Source: Earliella scabrosa (taxonomy: Eukaryota; Basidiomycota; Agaricomycetes; Polyporales; Polyporaceae). Taken from it: 64,000 nucleotides of DNA. The notes beneath the pieces were generated by a model. That model saw nothing but the letters and a program-made list of their open reading frames with translations. It was not told the DNA's origin and ran no database searches. The stretch spans positions 1,550,001 to 1,614,000 of the forward strand of contig JABYQQ010000004.1 of NCBI GenBank assembly GCA_022605405.1, read 5' to 3'. Below are positions 13,034 to 24,416 of this stretch, piece after piece; positions within the stretch are counted from its first letter, which is position 1; each line of letters starts with the position of its first letter. Both the position numbers and the translations under genes were made by a program.

Positions 13034-13623
13034 GTGGATACGTGTCGCCGAACGCACGAAAGTACGGATAATACTGTTAATGCTTCATCGATAGATCACA
13101 ATCCTAGCATTCATAGCCCTTTATATCGTGCCCTGTCGATTGCGACGGTCGACCAAGATTCCAGCGCTGGCAGGCTACCGGTTACCAACTGCCGGACGCG
13201 TGACGGCGTTCGTTGAAGCCATTCCTCGACGCGCGTCCCGAAACTTGACCTTTCTGTGCAAGACAATCCCCACCGACAGTCGTAACAACGATGTCTCACA
13301 GCCCACCCACGGTCCTCCGACTGCGATTGCCGACACAACCCCGATACAACGTTCATGTGCACACTCCGACGAAACGGGGTGTGGCTCCTTGTGCAAGACG
13401 ATGGCACGACAGAGTCTACGCCCTCGAGCTGAATATTTGATTTGCGCAATCACGGCCGTCTCTCCACATCCAATCTCGAACATGCGTATGACTACGATGC
13501 CTGTATGAGCAAGTACGACAGTGCGCTTGCGGTACACAGTATATCGAAATCGAAGCGAAGTATAATTACAGGCGGGTAAGAGCAAAGCGTCAACCCGTCC
13601 GCGAGATAAAAGCGTTAAGTGTG
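13034..13623. other. Intergenic between two convergent genes, nothing seen
   Basis: Short overlapping frames on both strands, none with recognisable features. This is the 3'-to-3' gap between the EXPERA gene and the F-box gene. Confidence 0.5.
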
Positions 13624-15125
13624 TCAGGTATGACCTGCTCGGCGTTCTTGGTAACGCATGTCATTGGTGCTCCGTCGGCGACGCAGTGTAGTTGGGAAGG
13701 GAGAGTCTGAGCGCACCGTGAGCGGGGAATTCCAGGGTGATTGCTGAGGCGTTGCCTCCCAATCCCAGATAAAGATTGAGTCATCCTTGACCGGGTTCTC
13801 TGTCAACACTCGATGTTTGCTGTGGTTGAGTCGATCGGCTAGTAGGTGTTGTGCTGGCGTATACCATAAGCGTGTGTGCTGGTCTACAGGGGGTGAGCGA
13901 GATCGTCTTGCAGACGGTAGGTCTGGGACAACGAACATACCGTCCCAGCGGCACGTCACTTCGATCCGTACAGCAGCACGGATGTCTTCTGGAAACCGGC
14001 GCGAAATCTGGTTCGTCCACCACCCATTGTCAAACCTTTGGTCGTTCTCGAACAAGGCGAACGAGAATCTCCGCAGACGAGGAAAGCTGCGCAATCCGGC
14101 CATCACGTTATCTGCGCACAGGAGGTCCAAGAGCTCGCCTCGGTCGGCGAAGAATTGGGTGTGATAGAGTTGGAATCCTACGCTGTGGAGGACGTTGCGA
14201 GCCGTTACGCAGTCGAGGATTGTGCGAAACATCCGGAACTGCTTTTCTAACGCCGGTTTTTGACTTCGGACACCGTCAGGATATGAGCCGATCAGGGATA
14301 GGTAGAGGGTTTCGAGATGCTCTGCCATTCTAATGCACCCCAGTAAGGCATCTATAGGACTTCAATCACACAGGAGCTCTGCGACCAGATATGGTATTGA
14401 CAGACCTGAGAGCTCGGACTTAAGGTGCAGGCGAAGCCTTGTTACGCGTGTCCCGAATGCGAGGGAAGGGACGGCGAGTGTTCCCGACCAATCCTGGCAG
14501 TTGCTGTATTAGATGCAGCAGGGTAGACAAGAAAGTGGTCAAGACGCACCAAAATGGTCAGGGACCTGAGAGCTTTGCATGGGAATGGTGGCAGCTTACA
14601 CCTAGGGATTCGGATGGCGCGATGCTCGAAACTAAGCTCGAGATCCCGTAGCACAGGAAGTGACCAGATGTAGCGGAAGATGGCAGAGACGGTGTGCCGC
14701 GTCAACTGAACGGAGAAGCTGGTGATGCGCTTCCAGGGATATAGACCGATGTCTGCATACTGGGGTGGGTAGGAACTCCAGTCCAGAGAGAGAAAGAGGT
14801 CCATGCAGTTTACCAATAGTTGGGGGAGTGGTGTCTGAGAAAAAGGGATGTATCCGTCCTGCGCCGGTACCACGATGACCGTGCAGACAAGGAGTGCGAG
14901 GCGTGGTCCTTCGAGAAGTGTTCGAACGAGCAGCTCTACCTGGGAAGCTCGCGAGAAATGAACCATTCGCAGAAGATTGAACTGGCTTCGAGGACGCCAC
15001 GCAGAACACACTAGTGCGGTCTGGCACCATGTTGGATATGACTCGTGACTGAGGTTCCAAAGCGGATCACGGCACATGTCGATGACAAGCTCGCATATAT
15101 CGATAGGAATGCAACTGTTGTTCAT
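13624..15125 (-). CDS. F-box-like protein with leucine-rich region
   Basis: Minus-strand exons 14550-15125, 14406-14493 and 13624-14351 give 463 residues. The N-terminus reads IPIDICELVIDMC followed by ALVCSAWRPRSQFNLLR, a divergent F-box of the kind common in Agaricomycetes. Leu-rich stretches follow: LPVLRDLELSFEH, KALRSLTIL, VTRLRLHLKSELSD, HLETLYLSLIG. Two introns of 56 and 54 nt join the frames; the second uses a less usual GTCTGT donor. F-box proteins recruit substrates to SCF ubiquitin ligases through Skp1. The C-terminal ~60 residues are Arg/Ser/Pro-rich and could be affected by an unrecognised intron. Substrate unknown. Confidence 0.7.
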
Positions 15126-16219
15126 ACTGGCCTGGAAGTGCAGTCATTAAGAGGGGATAAGATGACCTTCAGCTTCCACTAGCACGTACATATATGTATA
15201 CTGTCTGCAACTTGAAGCCTCAGCCTGCTAGGACACTTGTCAAGAGTCGCGACGAGTCGCAGGAGAGCCGAGGCGGTGTGGATTTGAAATGGTATGTAGC
15301 GACGTGTGTGAGAGGAGGACGGTAGTGTTGGTCTTGTTGAAAGCCTCTGAACAACCTGAGCTGACAAGCTTGAGGCAAGGTGGAGGAGTATTCTGTAAGT
15401 TGTAACTCTTAGAGAAGGCTGGAGCCTGGCGCAGTCAGCCTGTAAGCGTGAGATCGTAAATCTATGATCCGATTACGGCTCGGCGGGCACGGGCCGCACG
15501 GTCCTGTTGCTGCTCTTTGCCTTTCGTCACCTTCCGTCGCCTTTGGTGACTCGTCACTCTGCAACCTTCTGCAACTAATAGCTAAGTCTCGGCCGTGCCT
15601 CGTAACCGCTGAATGCCACCACAGTATCATGATGGAGGAGGACTCGAGGGCCCTACCGGTGGATTGCATTCGGATCTGAGGCTTGACCGCTGCAATTAGT
15701 ATCTCAAAGCAAGATTGTCATTCGGAGTCACTCATTACGCACGCAAGCTCATCATATAGGGCTCACGACGAATTGTCGACGATATATGGACAGCAAGGCC
15801 TTCCCAAGGGTGAGTTCGCACACCATGCATCAAGAGCTAGACCAGTCCTTGATATTCTCCGATCTATGCCTAGTAGCTCCCAACTGTGATCCTCTCTCGG
15901 AGTCTCATGTGATGACTCAAGGCCGGTTTCTCGGAGGCGGCCTCTCTGACCTTCGGTACCTCGGTACTCATGCTTACTAGTCTCCGTGGCTGACCATAAG
16001 GATACGCAAAGGGATGACAGTGGGTGAGCTCCTTCCACGTGATCAATACCAATACCACTACGTCATCATCACCTAGAGGGTACTCAAGTCACGCCTCTGG
16101 CATTAAGTATATATTCTGCGCACTGTAGCATGATGCCAGCCAGTCCAAACCACACCTGTCTGTTCAAGACCCCCTTGTCTACAAACCCCATCTTCATCGG
16201 CCCCCTTCCTCTCACAGGC
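15126..16219. other. Intergenic and promoter region upstream of the GliT-like gene
   Basis: No gene recognised between the F-box start and the oxidoreductase start, which are divergent. Short frames only. The right end holds the TATA-like box listed separately. Confidence 0.5.
16108..16115 (+). promoter_or_regulatory. TATA-like box before the GliT-like gene
   Basis: TATATATT lies 22 bp before an in-frame ATG at 16130 and about 112 bp before the ATG at 16220. A start site some 30 bp downstream of the box would leave the first ATG outside the transcript, which supports 16220 as the start codon. Confidence 0.45.
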
Positions 16220-17259
16220 ATGCTGTACGACGCACTCATCGTTGGAGGAGGGCCTGCAGGGCTCTCAGCGGCACTCGCGTTGGGGAGAGCATGTCGCAAA
16301 GCACTGCTCTTCGACTCAGGTGCATACCGCAACGCCGGCGTGACGGCCATGCATACAGTCATATCGCGCGACGGGACCCCACCCTCCGAGCTTCGCGCCA
16401 TCGCACGCCGCCAGATCGAGCGCTACCCGACCATCGAGTTTCGCACCAGCACCGTCACCCAAGCCGCGGCCGTCGAAGTCGAACCCGGCTACCGCGGCTT
16501 CCAGCTCACCGACAGCGACGGCGCCATCTTCTCCGCGCGCAAGCTCATCCTGGCCACCGGCACGGAAGACGTCCTCCCCGACGACATCCCAGGATACCGC
16601 GAGAACTGGCCCGACCACATCGCCCAGTGCCTGCTGTGCGACGGCTTCGACGAGCGGCATCGCCCTATGGGCGTGCTTGCCTTCGATTCGCCAGCCTACG
16701 GCCATCTGACCGTCATGGCCCTGCACATGAACCCGGACGTCACCGTCTACACCAACGGACCCGCTCCTTCGGCCGCGCCCGTAGAGCACGCTCTTCAGAT
16801 GGCTCTTGCCAGCGGCGCAAAGCTGGACACGCGCAAGATCAAGCGGTTGGTCAACAACGGCAAGGGCCCGGAACGCGGCATCACGCTCGAGTTCGAGACG
16901 GGCGAGAGTGTCACCCTCGGCCTGCTGCTGCACAAGCCGCCGACGCGTCACCGGGCGCAACACCTCATCGACCAGCTGGGCCTCCGCACAATCCCTTCGG
17001 GCGAAGTGCTCATCGACCCGCTCTCCGCCGAATCGAGCGTCCCGGGCTGCTTGGTTGCCGGCGATTCGTGCGAAGTCATCAAACAAGTCGCCGTCGCCAT
17101 GGGTGCAGGTATGTGTGCTCGCAAGTTGTCCAACCTCGTGATAGCAGTCAGCTCATCTGTTGGCATCGTTTGGTAGGAGTTCGCGCTGGCGCCGTTGTAT
17201 CGGCACAACTGTGCAATGAGGAGGGAGCAAGAGCTTTGGCGAAGAGCACAAAACCTTGA
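16220..17259 (+). CDS. GliT-like FAD-dependent thioredoxin reductase / dithiol oxidase family protein
   Basis: Two exons, 16220-17108 and 17177-17259, encode 323 residues. The dinucleotide-binding motif VGGGPAGLSAALALGR is at residues 9-24, a second FAD motif GCLVAGDS near residue 280 and a redox pair as CLLCDG near residue 138. The arrangement with CxxC between the two halves and no NADPH-type insertion resembles the fungal GliT/HlmI dithiol oxidases more than classical thioredoxin reductase, but I cannot exclude a general thioredoxin reductase-like enzyme. The intron splits the glycine before the conserved end (AMGAG then VRAGAVV). No non-ribosomal synthetase or other epipolythiodioxopiperazine genes are visible nearby, so it appears to be an orphan. 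An upstream in-frame ATG at 16130 is judged non-coding. Confidence 0.85.
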
Positions 17260-17655
17260 GTGTGATATGGTTCATGCTACCAGACCGCGATGTACCGCAT
17301 CTGAGAGTGCGGGAGTCATGTCGCTGCTCTTGGGAAGCCATGACGACAGTATTCCTCGTCCACCGCGTTGTAATCGAGTTTGTCGAGCTCATCCTCACTG
17401 GCCGTAGTACTTAGCGCGAGTCCCGAGACTTCCGCAGTTGTATAATTCAACCTATACGTACATCACCATCATCTCCGTGATTACCTATATCACTCTTCTT
17501 AATCTTAGCTTCCAGTCTGCCTTAACGAAGAAAAATTTGCCAGGCGGGCTGCGTTCGTCGGTCAATTTGCGTCGAGTTAGCAAGAGGAGCACGATACTGT
17601 GAAGCACGCGAACTCACGAACTACCGTCCAGCTCCCGAACAAGGAATATTCGGCC
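17260..17655. other. Intergenic, nothing seen
   Basis: About 400 bp between the 3' end of the oxidoreductase and a gene fragment on the other strand. No feature recognised. Confidence 0.45.
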
Positions 17656-18003
17656 TTATGTGCGGAAGATGGGGCCGTCCTTGACAACCTGATACAGGAA
17701 CCACTCGTTGTAGCTGGCCTGACGATGGGGGATGCAGACCCACTCCACAAAAGCCTCCCGCTGCAGAACTGCCCAGGCGCCTGAAGGGGAGGAATGCTTC
17801 TTCGTCTTACGGCGTGGAGGGAAATCTCAACGGATGTGGGCACGGTTAGCTCCTAGGTTTGTGACATGGTGGACTAGGTACTCTGCCCATGGATCCTTCA
17901 AGTTCAGAGGGATAAGTACTACGCAACACCGGCCCGGACTCCGGAGCTACATACGGTACGGGCAAGCGCCCATGCTGCAAGTTGTTTTCGTTCCCACCAC
18001 CAT
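17656..18003 (-). pseudogene. Broken gene fragment with two in-frame stops
   Basis: Reading the minus strand in one frame from the ATG at 18003 to the TAA at 17656 gives protein-like sequence interrupted by TAG at 17947-17949 and TGA at 17827-17829. Between the stops it reads CCVVLIPLNLKDPWAEYLVH and after the second stop AVLQREAFVEWVCIPH, then YNEWFLYQVVKDGPIFR. The aromatic-rich, low-complexity-free composition is unlike the random frames around it. No intron I can draw removes both stops in phase, although the TAG could be a splice acceptor. I do not recognise the family. It sits only 62 bp from the divergent ZNHIT2-like start, so a full-length promoter for it is unlikely. Confidence 0.5.
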
Positions 18004-18064
18004 CCTCGACACACCATCCATACGCTTGTCATCATCTTCTCTGTATCTCGCGACCCCGCGCTCG

Positions 18065-19666
18065 ATGTCCCAAGACAACGGAGAGGAGCCCATCATCGCG
18101 TCTGCGTCAGCGTCGCGCGAGACCGAGTCCGTGGCCACCGTTCCGTGCGCAATGTGAGCAGCCCTCATTCCATCCTATCGCATGCAACCGCGCATGGCCT
18201 CCTGAACTACTCACAGTTGCCGACGACAGTTTGCGCGGTACACATGCCCGCGGTGCAACACCCCGTACTGCTCCCTGGTCTGCTTCCGGTCTGAGGTGCG
18301 TCGCCCGCAAGGTCCTTGCTTCCCCCCCGCTCACGTTCCGCGCGTGTGCGTCTTCCCAGAAACATGGCGAATGCTCCGAGTCGTTCTACCGGAAAGAGAT
18401 AGAGCAGGACGTGAAGAGCTCGCCGGCGGCCAGCGCCGAGGAGAGGCGGCGCATGATGGACTTGCTGAAACGCTTCGAGGAGGATGCGCTCGAGGACAGC
18501 CCGCTGCTCGGCGACGAAGACGACGAGGATGACGGCAACGACCTACACCTGAGGCTGCAGAACATCGACCTTGGTGCGCGTACCCCCTGCCCGTGCTTTA
18601 CGGGGTTGCTGATACCTGATCCCTCGCAGACTCGGCAAGCTATGAAGACCTGTGGGATGCGCTTACACCAGCGGAGCGCGAGAAGTTCCTCCGAGCCCTC
18701 AATGACCCGAGCAGCGAGCTCGCACAACAGCTCCTCGCCAGTGAACAGCTGGAGATGGTGCAAATAAAGCCTTGGTGGGAGACATCTGCGACTGCTTTGC
18801 CTGGCGGTGCGGAGTCCACGATCTCGAGCCCAAGACAGCACCATGGCCCAAAACCTCCTATCATGGCCGTGCCCGACGCGCTGCTCAAGCAATCATCCAG
18901 TGCCGCAGTGTCTGGGCCGATGTTGCTCTACAACATCTCCGCGCTGTTGTACGTGGGATCTCCTCGTGTCTATGGCGGCGGAGCTGACTTGTCTGGCAGT
19001 GTCGCGTACACCTATGCGATTCGACACTTCGCCATCTCGCCGCTATCCTCGTTGGGCCCGACGGACCCCGAGCACGCCGAGATCTGTCTGTCCATATCCC
19101 GACTCGTTCCCTTCCTCACGGACAAGAAGTCCACAACCGTACATACTTCCTTGTCCGGCGTAGTCACTGACTTGTGGTCCCGTTTTCCATCTGTGAGTGA
19201 CTAGGCGATCGAGTCATGTTTGACTACCTGACCGTGATGACGTCTGATATATTTTTCATAGGGCCACATGGATTCGCAGTTCTTCTCTCTGCTACTCCAG
19301 GATATCGCGGTTTTGCTGCGACCCGCGACTGTGACGGTAGTAGCATCCACCGACTCCCCTCGCCGACTCGAAGACCATCCCAGTGCGAACGCGCTGCGTG
19401 TGCTGTCTGACCTCGCCTCGCTCTTCGACGACACCTCTGTGAAATCCAAGGCGAAGCCGAACCACGTCGTGCACAAGCTGACGTTCTATGCTGCGTACAT
19501 CATCGGGACTCCGGCGCCGATGTTGCGCGTGTTGGCCGACGAGGCGACTATGCGCGCGAAGACTCTGGAGAAGGAGGGTTCGGAGGGGCGGAGGGGCGTA
19601 CACGGAGCCGATGTGAAGAGGGTGCACAGCTTGAGACAGGATGCTCCCAGGATCGAGGAGCTATGA
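18065..19666 (+). CDS. HIT-type zinc finger protein (ZNHIT2-like)
   Basis: Six exons: 18065-18153, 18217-18295, 18360-18573, 18630-18948, 19000-19192 and 19262-19666; 432 residues. The zf-HIT domain at about residues 28-62 is assembled across two introns: CAICRRQF, CPRCNTPYCSLVCF, then KHGEC, with the expected Cys/His ligands. An acidic helical stretch and the LDSASYEDLWDALTPAEREK motif follow, as in ZNHIT2 proteins, which act with the R2TP chaperone and in U5 snRNP assembly. The C-terminal half is helical with no other domain. Start at 18065 because it is the first ATG in frame with the zinc finger. It converges with the Erv1 gene, with 295 bp between stops. Confidence 0.85.
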
Positions 19667-19961
19667 TGCAAGAAGTTGTGGATGGATGATTGAGTAGTGT
19701 GTATTTGTAACATGTCCGAGACTCGACAATATATGATGGTGCAGCAGTGCTCTATCGTCAATGGTCCTGTTGAGGGGATGGGCGATGAATGGGGCCATAC
19801 TTCCGTACACGTACTGAGAACTCACTTCGTGCAGCCAACGCAGCTTCATGCTCATGATGCCCCACAGAACCAACCTTTCCAGCGAAGACGTCTATGAAGT
19901 CAGACATGGTCAGACAGACTCCCAAACGTACCTCAGCCCTCTCTCCAACCCGCCCTCATGC

Positions 19962-20609
19962 TCAGTCGCAGCTCCCATCGCTCGGCCCATCCTTCCACCG
20001 CTCGTCGAGCTTCTCGACCGTGCACTCAAACGTCCTCTTCCCAAGCCGCTCGTTGACCTCGTTGTGCTGCTCGCACAGCCAGCGGCTGAGCGCGCCGCGG
20101 CTGCTCACGTCGGGCGGGCGGGTCTTCATGTTCTCGCCGAGGTGCTGCGCGCAGTGCGAGCACGGGTAGAGCACGGGGAGCGCGCGGAGGAGGGAGAGCA
20201 TGTTCACGCGCTGCTGCGGCGAGGGCGCGTCTGGGTAGTACGCCGCGGTCGTGTGCAGGAAGGTCCACGTCGCGCGCCCGAGCACCTCGACGTCTGGGGG
20301 ACAGTTCGCCGGCCGCGCGTCCACCTCGGGTGCGGTCGCTTGGGGTGGCAATTGGGACTGGGACTGGGATTGGGCTTGGGACGCGGTGAAGCCGGTGCCG
20401 GAGGCGAACGCTGCCATCATGGCTGCTGTCTTTTGCTGCCCGGCCGAGCCCTGTTTTGCGTTTGTGGAGGAGGAGGAGGACTTGTCGGTCTTTGGCTTCC
20501 AGTTGCGGAACGCGGTGCAGATCTTGCAGGGCTTGCCATCGGGGCCTATGACGACTCCGGGGGGAAGAGGTGGCTTGGACGGGGAGGACGAGCTCGCGCT
20601 GGCAGACAT
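19962..20609 (-). CDS. ERV1: Mitochondrial FAD-linked sulfhydryl oxidase Erv1
   Basis: A single exon encodes 215 residues. The N-terminal half is a flexible Ser/Gln/Ala-rich region carrying a shuttle pair KPCKIC. The C-terminal Erv/ALR domain shows ATWTFLHTTAAYYPD, the active-site pair YPCSHCAQHLGENM, and the structural pair formed by the Cys of LCEQHNEVN and the Cys of FECTVEKLDERW. The ending DGSCD matches the family. Erv1 reoxidises Mia40 in the intermembrane space and passes electrons to cytochrome c. An earlier in-frame ATG at 20636 would add nine residues; 20609 (MSASASSSS) is preferred. Gene lacks introns, unlike its neighbours. Confidence 0.92.
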   Translation of the reverse strand: MSASASSSSPSKPPLPPGVVIGPDGKPCKICTAFRNWKPKTDKSSSSSTNAKQGSAGQQKTAAMMAAFASGTGFTASQAQSQSQSQLPPQATAPEVDARPANCPPDVEVLGRATWTFLHTTAAYYPDAPSPQQRVNMLSLLRALPVLYPCSHCAQHLGENMKTRPPDVSSRGALSRWLCEQHNEVNERLGKRTFECTVEKLDERWKDGPSDGSCD

Positions 20610-21766
20610 ACAGACGCGAGAGGGAGAAAGAGTCAAACCGTGGACGGAGGCTCAGGGAGACAAGTCTTGACAGAAGTCAAGGACAAGTCCGGGCTCGGGG
20701 GATGAGTGATCTGGCGCTTCCTCGATGACGCATTTGATCATGAACCGAACCGGAGCGATCCACCTTGCGCAATGCGATCCACAGGCCAACGACGGCCCAG
20801 GCTCGAGAGAAGGCCCAATTTCGCGCATGCGCAGTTGAGCGCAGCACGCTGTAGGTAGCGCATGCATACCAGTTGATAGAAGCACATTGGCCCCACTTCG
20901 ACTGTGTTCACCCATGAACCAGCTGCCTACGAGGTTGCTGTTGATTGCTCTCAGACCCCACATTCTGGGAGCGCTCCTCGTCCAACGTTCAATGCTGCGT
21001 CACTACAAGGACAGCCGCTATCTGACCGCCGCGCGCTCCAGAGTCCAGGTGAGTGGATTGCCATGGTGTGACTGTTCACATTAAGCTCATACTCAGGTGA
21101 GGAATCAGTGGACCCGTGCAACAGAACCTGCGCTCACGACGGTTGTTACTGCAGTTCAAGAGACAGCCCAAGTGCTTTCTGTTGCCGTGAGATGGATGTC
21201 CGCAACAAGTGGCTAGGAGGGCCTCGCCGCCCGGGTACGGACAAGTCCTCCGAAGCTCCCACCCAGGGCAGCTTCCCCGAAGCGTTTCCATGCATGACTG
21301 ACAGGTACCGCCGGCTCACGGCTCACCAAGCAAAGATAGGTGGCTTCGAAATCGTATGGATAGACATTCGAACTCTTGGGCGACACTCTTGGGCGACACC
21401 GCAAGCTCTGCTTCAAGTTCAGGCTCACGATGGTTGGAGGATTTGCGATGGACGGCTACCAAATCGAGCCTCGATCGAGGAGATCTAAGGGTCGGTGGCT
21501 GTTCAGCGGAATTGATGGCTTGGCACGGGGAATGTGTGGCAGGAGAGGCACACGCGACGCTCTCACCTCGGTCTCTCCTTCCCTCACTCCCTACATAGCT
21601 CTGGGGTTGGGCCCGCTCAGACTCGACGCCGACCTGCCCACACGGTCCTGGTCTCATCGTCTTCCTCTCTTTGCTAGCACAACCCTCACCTATGATCTCT
21701 TGCGACACATCCATCTAGTCACCACTGTTCGCACCCCGCATTCTCGGAGTCGGTCGGATACAGGGC
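20610..21766. other. Intergenic between divergent Erv1 and GH47 genes
   Basis: About 1.15 kb with only short, unrecognised frames on both strands. It must contain both promoters, but I see no convincing TATA box. Confidence 0.5.
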
Positions 21767-24032
21767 ATGGACATCGTCAGGAAGAAGCGTGTGTACCGTC
21801 TCATTCCTATCGGTGTCGTCGCAACCTGCTTGCTTTGGGGCCTCGTGCACCTCACCGCCTACCCCTCCGGCGCCGATTTCGAGCACCCATGGTTCTACCC
21901 ACCGGATCCATATCCACACGAAGGTCCCGGTAGGCACCCACCACCCCCGCCCTTCAAACCGCCACCATCACCCAAGGAGCCCACATTGTGGTCTGCACGC
22001 GCCGACGCGGTGAGAAACGCGTTCCTCCACGCCTACAGAGGATACATCAAATACGCCGGATCGAACGACGAACTCCTGCCAGTGACCAATGGAGCCGTGA
22101 ACAAGTGAGCTCGTTGTGTGCTGTGGTGATCCTCTTCTATGCTGAGGCGCAAATGCAGCTTCAACGGATGGCGCCTGACGATGGTGGACAGTCTCGACAC
22201 CATGCTGGTGATGGGACTCCATGGAGAGTTTCAGGACACAATTCCGATCCTTGCGAACATGACATTCGAACTCTCCGAGGTGAGTGCAGCATCTGATGCC
22301 TGCCCTTCCACATCTCATCCATCATCAAGAACTCCTATGCTCCATTCTTCGAGACAGTCATCCGATACCTGGGCGGGCTGCTCTCCGCATATGCCCTTTC
22401 TGCAGAGCCTATATTGCTCAGCCGAGCGGATGACCTCGGTTCAATGCTCCTCCCTGCGTTCGAGACACCCTTTGGTCTGCCTATGTATGCGGTCAACACT
22501 GTTTCGTGCGTATTCGTTCCCTACCTCCGCCACTGAACTCCCTAACATACTACCCTAGCGGCCATACCAGGATGGGGTGGACGGGCTCTAACATCCTCTG
22601 GTCAGAAGCACTGAGTTGCCAAATGGAGTACAAATACCTCGCGCATCTAACTGGCCGGAAGAAGTACTTCGACAAGGTTCTTCGTTCCCTTGGAACCTCT
22701 ATGCCCGCGTCTAACGACTAATTGCGATTAGGTCGAGCGCGTCATGGAGTTGATGTATAGCGCAGAACTGAAGGACGACCAGTTCCCAACAAAGTGGTTG
22801 GTCTCGACCGGCAAGCCTGCGAACGGTACGCTGTCATGATATGGCTCGACTGTATGCTTGCCGAAGGCGCATTTGTTCCTACTTGTCTCTATCCCTAGAT
22901 CAGTTCTCGGTCGGTGCATTCGCAGACAGCGCACACGAATATCTCCTCAAGCAGTACCTTCTCAGTGGCAAGTCCGAAACGAAGATCCGAGACCTATGTA
23001 CGTCCCAGCCATCGCCCGCTCCATCCTGTCATGACCCACCTTTGTCCATCTACGCCGTATAGACGTCCGAGACGTCGCCTCGATCCTCCGCACCCTGCTA
23101 TACATCACGCCCAACAGGCAGCTGCTCTACGTGACCGACGCCTACGGCTCCTCCCCAACCCACACGTTCGAGCACCTCTCCTGCTTCCTCCCCGGTCTGC
23201 TCGCGCTCGGCGCGCACACGCTCTCCCTCTCCGTACGCGACCGCCAGCTGCACCAATGGGCCGCACAGGGACTCGCGTACACATGTTGGATCTCGTACGC
23301 GGACCAGCCGACGGGGCTGGGACCGGACGAGATGTCGATGGTTCACGGGACGAAGTGGCTCGAGGCTGTGGAGAAGTGGGAGAGGCAGGGCAAGCCCGGG
23401 GGCGTGCCTCCTGGACTTGCGGAGGCCCCTTCTGTGGCGGGCACGGGAGAGCACAAGGACTATACGGCGATGAAGCCGGGGTACCTGCTGAGACCTGAGG
23501 TGCGTGCCCATGTCGCAGCCGAGATCCAGGTTTGAGGTAGGGGAGGTTCCGTTCCTGATCTTTTGTACAGACAGTGGAGAGCTTTTACCTGCTGTGGCGG
23601 ACGACGGGCGACGAGGTGTGGCGGGAGCGCGGGTGGGCGGTCTTCCAGGCTATCGAGAGGGAGACGAAGACCGCGAGCGGATACGCGAGTCTGCATTCCG
23701 TGACGCAGACCCCTGCGCAGAAGAAGGACGAGATGCCAAGGTGCGTACTTATCACGCCTCTGGCAGGCGGCTATGTGCTGAATTGTATCTCGCTGGGCTG
23801 GCAGCTTCTTCACCGCGGAAACGTAACGTCCCTTTTCCCGGTTCTCATCTCTCGCATGAAGCTGACAAGGCGACGTCTCCTCTCCAGGCTCAAGTATCTG
23901 TACCTGCTCTTCACGGACGAGGAGATCATACCCCTAGACCGCTGGGTGTTCAACACCGAGGCGCATCCCCTGCCGGTCTTCGAGTGGTCAGACTGGGAGA
24001 AGCAGCGGTACGGCATCGTCAGCAGACATTGA
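21767..24032 (+). CDS. GH47 class I alpha-1,2-mannosidase, copy A
   Basis: Ten exons: 21767-22104, 22159-22279, 22330-22505, 22559-22676, 22732-22825, 22899-22997, 23063-23499, 23571-23740, 23805-23822 and 23888-24032; 571 residues. A short basic N-terminus and one membrane segment (LIPIGVVATCLLWGLVHL) make it a type II ER/Golgi protein. A Pro-rich stem follows. Family motifs: FNGWRLTMVDSLDTMLVMG, FFETVIRYLGGLLSAYALS, ADSAHEYLLKQYLL, FEHLSCFLPGLLALGAH and the C-terminal FNTEAHPLP that holds the calcium-binding Thr. These enzymes trim alpha-1,2-mannose from N-glycans in the secretory pathway. Exon 9 is only 18 nt. The donor after exon 4 (GTTCTT) is unusual. Compared with copy B it lacks a short KYPHNAD segment before the FFETV motif. 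Confidence 0.9.
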
Positions 24033-24416
24033 GTGTGCTCGGCCTACTGCTTCCGGGGTGTTGAGGGCTGCCTTATCGGAGGCACGGTGTACGACTAGGA
24101 ATATTTGCTCATAATGGGTTCGCGGCGTCGCGATACGAGCGTGTGGCAGACACTACCAGGGCGAGTACAAGTATGACGCGACGGAGCGTGCGGCCCCAGC
24201 GGACCGCGCTGCTGGAAGAGAGGAAGGTGAGTACACATGTGAGAACCAGCAGCGAACCTGCGAAGCAGGATCATGCTACCCTCTCTTATCTTGCCCGTCG
24301 CTGCTCCGATGCGCCACTCGTCGACTCGGTCGCGGCGAGGACCGCGATATATATCCGTTTGCTCGCGGACGGGTGTTGCACCCGACCACAGGTTCGCCCC
24401 TTCCTCGCTGCAAAAG
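24033..24416. other. Short intergenic and promoter of the S28 peptidase gene
   Basis: Contains a TATATAT stretch at 24348-24354, about 63 bp before the start codon at 24417, a plausible TATA element. Nothing else recognised. Confidence 0.45.

Noticed and set aside
16291..17259. 322-residue plus-strand frame overlapping the GliT-like gene
   Set aside because: Arg/Pro/His-rich shadow of the real gene for most of its length; only its last part coincides with the true second exon.
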